64,000 nucleotides of DNA from Oxyruncus cristatus (Eukaryota > Chordata > Aves > Passeriformes > Cotingidae), in contig VXAY01004719.1 of NCBI GenBank assembly GCA_013399855.1, forward strand, positions 470,953 through 534,952. The letters run 5' to 3'. How positions within the stretch are numbered: position 1 is the first letter of the stretch; each line of letters opens with the position of its first letter. The position numbers were made by a program, and so were the translations under genes. Positions 59,806 to 64,000 of this stretch are shown in pieces. The notes under the pieces are model-generated. The model did not search any database and was not told where the DNA came from. It worked only from the letters and a program-made list of their open reading frames with translations.

Positions 59806-62800
59806 GTATGCCAGCCAGTTAGTTCTAAAATGCCTCCCTGTGGGGAGTTTTGTTGGTGCTTGTAGTGGTAACAAAAGCATCGGTATTTGGGTGTACTAAA
59901 CAACTATAGTCTGGTTGAAGAAGGTTGCTTGTTTATTGACTTTGAGGGTTGTACAATATCGAAATATATTATACAATTTGAAAGTATGAGTGCTTTTTGT
60001 CTTTTATATGGCAGTCTGGCCATTTTACTTACATTGACATTTTGTTTGCTCATGAGTGAAATACTTGAACTGTCCGGATGATCCTTGGAAGGTTAACTTG
60101 TTGTTCATTCAGGAAATAGTGTCTCAGATTTTAACAGATTATCATAATTACTCGCATGAGTACCAGTTACAAAACTGATTTTGAGATTTTTTTTTTTTTT
60201 TTTTAATTGGAACTAGCTTATTTCTGATAGTACCTTAAAACGGGGTATTTGGTTTTGGGTTGTTTTTTTATTTCTTTTTTGTTTTTTTGTTGGTTTTGTT
60301 TCTGTGGGGTTGGGGTTTTTTTTAAGCTTTGCAGAGCAGAAGAACAAATTAAATTTTCAAAACCTGTTCTTTTTTTTCTCTTATAATCCACTGAGAACTA
60401 GGATTTAGCAGATTTAGTCAGCATGGTTATATGATTAGTTCCAGAGATGTACCATGATGCTAGAGTAGTGGAGATGACAAAGGAAGTAAAGGGATGGAAA
60501 GGCTGCTGGAGTGGCTTTGCAATAGGAGAGCGGGATTGAGCACACCCTCAGCATGTTTGCAAATGACACCAAGCTATGTGGTGTGGTCGACATGCTCGAG
60601 GGAAGGGATGCCATCCAGAGGGACCTTGACAGACTTGAGGGGATGGGCCTGTGCTGACCTCATGAAGGTTGAAGAAGACCAAGTTTAGGGTCCTGCATCT
60701 GGGTTGTGCAGTCCCAAGCACAAATACAGGCTGGGCGGAAAATGAATTGAGAGCAGCACTGAGGAGAAATACTTGGGATGAGGGTTGGTGAGAACCTCAG
60801 TATGACCCAACAGCGTGCACTTGCAGCCCAGAAACGCAACTGTGTACTGAGCTACATCAAAAGCAGCATGGCCAGCAGGGCAAGGGAGGTGATTCTGCCC
60901 CTCTGCTCTTGTGAGACCCCACCTGGAGTACTGCATCCAGCTCTCTTCTTCAACTACGTAAGAAGAACTTAGACCTGTTGGAGCAAGTCCAGAGTAGGCC
61001 ATGAAGATGATCAGAGGGCGGGAGCACCTCTCTTAGGAAGCCAGGCTGTGAGGGTTGGGGTTGTTTAGTCTGGAGAAGAGAAGGCTCCAGAGAAACCTTA
61101 TAGCAGCCTTCCAGTACCTAAAGGGGGCCAACAAGAATGTTGGAGAGGGACAAGAGCATGTAGTGACAGAAGGGGGAACAGTTGTAAACTGAAAGGTAGA
61201 TTTAGATTAAATATTAGGAAGAAATTCTTTACTGGGGGAGTGGTGAGGCACTGGATTAGGTTGCCCAGTGAAGTTGTACACCATCCTGGGAAGTGTTCAG
61301 GGCCAGCTTGGATGGGGCTTTGAGCAACCTGGTCTAGTGGAAGGTGTCCCTGCCCATGGCAGCGGGATTGCAGCTAGGTGATCTTTCAATTCGCTTTCAA
61401 CCTATACAATTCAATTATTTTTTTTTTTTTATTCTAACACTAAATATTTTGTTTTGCATGGAAAAGATGATGTTTTCAACCCAAGTTAAGGTATTTATGT
61501 GCAATTGAAATGTTAATAGTTATCAAAATAGCTTTCTTTTCCTGAAAAGGGTGAAATATGTTTGCTTGAAAGTCAACTAGTTTTAATTTTCTCATTCCTG
61601 CCTTTATACTGGCATGGCTGGCTGCATTGGCAAGGTATTTCTTTGCAGATGCAGCCAGTAAAATGCACAGTTTTGCTGCTATTTCTGCAAGAGATTTGTA
61701 GTGATAAGTGACAGGTGATTGATCCCAGTTACCGATGTGCTCTTCAGCTGTTTTTGATCTAGCCTTACTAGGATAGCTTTGCTAACAGCTCTCACAGTCT
61801 AGGTTATAGTTCTCAATTTTTTCAACTTTTTCTTGATGAGGGCTGGTCTTTATATAGACTTGCTATTCCAAAGTATATGAGGGTTTTTGTTTTGGATTTG
61901 ATTCCTTCATTTGTAAACTTCCTTGTGTCGTTTGAGTGCATGCTGGCTTCCAGGTGAGTGACTCATGAAGTTTACTGTTTTCCGTTGAGATAAGTTCAAG
62001 GAGAGCAACCTCTGGGCAAAGTCTGCAGTCTACAAGACTTGCTGCTTTTTTCACCAGCAGTGTTTAACATTCCTTGTGGTCCTAGCCAGGAGTTCTTTGT
62101 CCCGGAAATTATTCTTCTTGATTGTATCTATTCTTAGAATTTTACAACCACTTATCTTACCTGAAGGAGACAGTTGTTAACTTCATTGTGTTGATATGGT
62201 GAATGGTTCCTTCTTGGACATAGACCTTGTGCCTAATCTCTCAATTACTTGGATTATGGCAGTTCCTTTGAGGTGTTTTTGTTCAAGGTATAGGGCTTCA
62301 ATTTATTCTTCAATAGCTACTGGTTGCAGTGTGTGCTTCTGTGCCCTGCTGATGTTGCTGTATCTGCTACTAAAAGCAGTTTTTCAATTTTCTGTTGAAG
62401 TACAGTTTTGCCGTAGATCGCACAGGATCTTGGCAGGCAGTGCTTTTGATTCCTTCAGAGGCATTATAATGAACTAGTGACAGAGTGAAGTTTTTAATGG
62501 GTTCATGTAGATGTTGTCACCCCTATAAATAATGGACTGAAGGTTACTTCTTAGCCATTTCCACATGAGAGTGTCTGACTGAACTGAAACACACAAGCAC
62601 TTGACTTTTTATTACCCGGTGACTAAGGGTATTTTTTTTTCTTTTTACTCTATTGATCTTCCGTAAGTGTTGCTATAATGTAATCTTCTCTTTTACTGGC
62701 AGTAGGACCAGTACCTGTATCAGTAGCTGTACCTCATCCTGTTTTGTAGAACAGTGATGTTTTTGAGCATGCTGACAATCAGTCACCTTTAAAGTCTTAG

Positions 62801-62818
62801 CTAATTGTGTTTGGCTAG
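59806..62818 (+). other. Intron between second and third coding exons
   Basis: The intron holds T-rich tracts (60,188-60,204 and 60,240-60,325), one CR1 LINE copy inserted in the gene's direction (about 60,490-61,425), and an unused strong acceptor at 62,702. The open frame at 62,196-62,477 shows no family features and is taken as chance. Confidence 0.5.
60490..61425 (+). mobile_element. CR1 LINE, 5'-truncated copy in an intron
   Basis: Sequence typical of avian CR1 ORF2 3' half and 3' UTR. It has the Asp-Asp-region coding DNA (GCAAATGACACCAAGCTATG), then the C-terminal reverse-transcriptase segment that still reads ASRAREVILPLCS. After that come the GGAGAAGAGAAGGCTCC block and the 3' UTR block with AGGAAGAAATTCTTTACTG. 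Frameshifts and stops show it is dead. The typical octamer tail is eroded into CAATTCAATT plus a T-run. It lies in the sense direction of the host gene. It is of the same subfamily type as the copy at 46.2-47.0 kb. Exact ends are estimates. Confidence 0.9.
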
Positions 62819-62926
62819 CAGCAGGATACTTTACTGTTGCTTTATTGCCTAGCCTTGTCAATGACAGAATTGCTTCCCGGGTACAGAAAGCAATAGCTTT
62901 CTTGCAGGAAGTGACAGCACCAAGTG
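62819..62926 (+). CDS. Third coding exon (exon 4), with three possible in-frame acceptors
   Basis: The donor AGTG|GTGAGT after 62,926 is strong. The only phase-1 start that avoids a stop is at a TAG-CAG-CAG cluster, giving starts at 62,819, 62,822 or 62,825; these differ by one codon each. The exon adds about 36 residues, and its second half (RIASRVQKAIAFLQE) reads as a short amphipathic helix. A much better-looking acceptor (TTTATTGCCTAG before 62,853) lies inside the proposed exon, but its phase does not fit the preceding exon. The 5' border is therefore uncertain, and an unseen exon upstream could change it. The downstream half is well supported because it joins in frame to the large next exon. 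Confidence 0.55.
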
Positions 62927-63064
62927 GTGAGTGAATTCATCTCTTTCCTGTCTTCTTGCCTGTGTCAAAAATAATGTTATTCACGTGCATTTTATTCACA
63001 TTGTATATTAACCTTTTCTTAGGACTGTTTCCTAACCTTTTGATTTCTTCTTTTTTCTGAACAG
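62927..63064 (+). other. Short intron before the large exon
   Basis: This 138-base intron has GTGAGT at its 5' end and a long pyrimidine tract (TTCTTCTTTTTTCTGAACAG) at its 3' end. The short length and good signals support the exon pair on either side. Confidence 0.7.
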
Positions 63065-63733
63065 ATGAATCTTCAAGGCCAGCAGTGATTGGGCATGCTG
63101 GAAGTTTTGGATCGTATCCAAACAGTGCTGAAGCTATCAAAGACATTCTCGTGTCTGTTTTAAATGCATCTGGTTTGAAGCCCTCTTTGGTGCTGGAGCA
63201 GAACACAATGCAGGGAGCAGAGCATCCGGACAGTGATATGGAGCAGTGGGAAGAAAGCAGTGCTGGAGATAGCCACGATGACAGCGACAGCGATTCTGCA
63301 CATCACAACACTGCCTGTACACAAACAGACATTCGGTTTACAAGGCACCGGGCGTGTTGGAACAATGCACACTGTGATTCCTCCAAACCTTTGCTGGATA
63401 CTTTCTTTTGTCCCCGTTTCTCTGATGGAGACCCTGCTGCCTCCTCCTTGAATGGTTTCACTCTTTCGGACGTGTCCCCTCTGAAGCAGGACTGCTTTAC
63501 CCAGGTGACGTTAACAGGAGGCACTGTCACATCGGCTGTTGTGCATTCTGGAAAAGAATGTTATACTTTCCCTGAAAGAGACTTGACTTTGACAAGGTTT
63601 CTTTCCAATTCAACTGTTGGTAAGCCAGCAGATCTAGTGCAATACCCTGATGCCTTGGAGCCTGTGCCTGTCAGCAACAGTGACAACAGTTCTCCCAGTG
63701 GCCTTCCCCAGTCAGAGCCAGTCAATCCAACAG
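63065..63733 (+). CDS. Large coding exon (exon 5) of the unrecognised Ser-rich protein
   Basis: A 669-base exon is open throughout. It has an acceptor at TTTTTTCTGAACAG before 63,065 and a donor at AACAG|GTAACT after 63,733, and is phase 1 to phase 1 (length divisible by three). It encodes about 223 residues (roughly 97-319 of the chain). Its features, in exon numbering, are a start near DESSRPAVIGHAGSFGS and a possible short helix (SAEAIKDILVSVL, about 21-33). An acidic Asp/Ser/His tract follows at about 53-80, then CTQTDIRF at about 85-92, then a Ser/Pro-rich tail. There are no signal peptide, membrane segments, zinc-finger pattern or catalytic motif. This composition suits a disordered regulatory or scaffold protein inside the cell, but that is only an inference. 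The gene continues past the window. It is the best coding evidence in the window; I do not recognise the family. Confidence 0.85.
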
Positions 63734-64000
63734 GTAACTTTGCAGGTGTATTTTTGTTGTAAGATTTTTGCACTAGGAAAGACAATTGTAACTGAAGTGG
63801 GCCTTGCTTATGGTGATTGCAAATTAGACAAATGCTGTCATTCAAAATAGGAGAGAGGGGAGAAAGAGAAAGCTTAAAAAACAAGAACCAGAAGGTTGGA
63901 CTTGGTAAAGCAGGAGACTCTCATGCTTGCTGTAGGCATCTCTCGTGATGCAAAAACACTTCTGTAGTATGCAACTGTTGGAAAAATGTAAAAATTGCTG
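63734..64000 (+). other. Start of the next intron, running off the window
   Basis: Begins with GTAACT after exon 5. The coding frame stops within about 30 bases. No further acceptor-plus-open-frame was found before the window ends, so the remaining exons of the gene are outside. Confidence 0.6.

Noticed and set aside
60778..60972. 64-codon frame in the intron as a host exon
   Set aside because: CR1 ORF2 remnant.
1..64000. tRNA, rRNA, CRISPR or bacterial-type systems
   Set aside because: No cloverleaf with A/B boxes, no rRNA-like blocks and no regular spacer-repeat array were seen; the window is vertebrate nuclear DNA.

Overview
The window is vertebrate nuclear DNA, almost certainly from a bird. 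At least nine fragments of the CR1 LINE are present, several ending in the octamer tail (ATTCTATG repeats) typical of avian CR1. There is also one bird-type endogenous-retrovirus solo LTR, otherwise little recognisable repeat, and a CpG-island promoter followed by short exons with GT/AG borders. The exact order of birds is not shown; the LTR family would fit neoavian or passerine genomes, but I cannot prove that from sequence alone.

Layout. Positions 1 to about 56,300 look like a gene desert. I find no convincing coding exon there. The open frames are short, have stops on both sides, do not resemble known proteins and lack an exon chain. This stretch holds CR1 pieces (8.9 kb, 12.3 kb, 30.5 kb, 41.7 kb, 44.8 kb, 46.2 kb, 55.6 kb and 56.3 kb), a much older LINE relic at 4.2-4.9 kb that still shows reverse-transcriptase-like codons on the minus strand, and a solo LTR at 23,416-23,972. 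It also holds a perfect 29-copy GTTTG pentanucleotide array at 11.6 kb, a 12-copy GAAGGA array at 38.5 kb, several strong palindromes, and an isolated GC-rich island at 41.4-41.6 kb that runs into a 136-base assembly gap. Several AT-rich stretches have the look of conserved non-coding DNA, but this cannot be tested here.

The right end (about 56.7 kb onward) contains the 5' part of one plus-strand protein-coding gene. It starts with a CpG-island promoter at 56.7-57.2 kb. Four coding exons can be chained with consistent splice phases: 57,478-57,586 (start codon at 57,515), 59,697-59,805, about 62,819-62,926, and a large 63,065-63,733 exon. Together they give the first ~319 residues of a serine-rich, probably largely disordered protein with an acidic Asp/Ser tract. 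The gene runs off the window and I do not recognise the family. A CR1 copy of about 0.9 kb sits in the intron between the second and third coding exons, and another CR1 fragment abuts the upstream edge of the CpG island.

I found no tRNA or rRNA gene, CRISPR array or prokaryote-like operon. The items most worth checking are the unrecognised gene with its odd splice signals, the orphan GC island beside the gap, the ancient LINE relic, the pure pentanucleotide array and the perfect palindromes.
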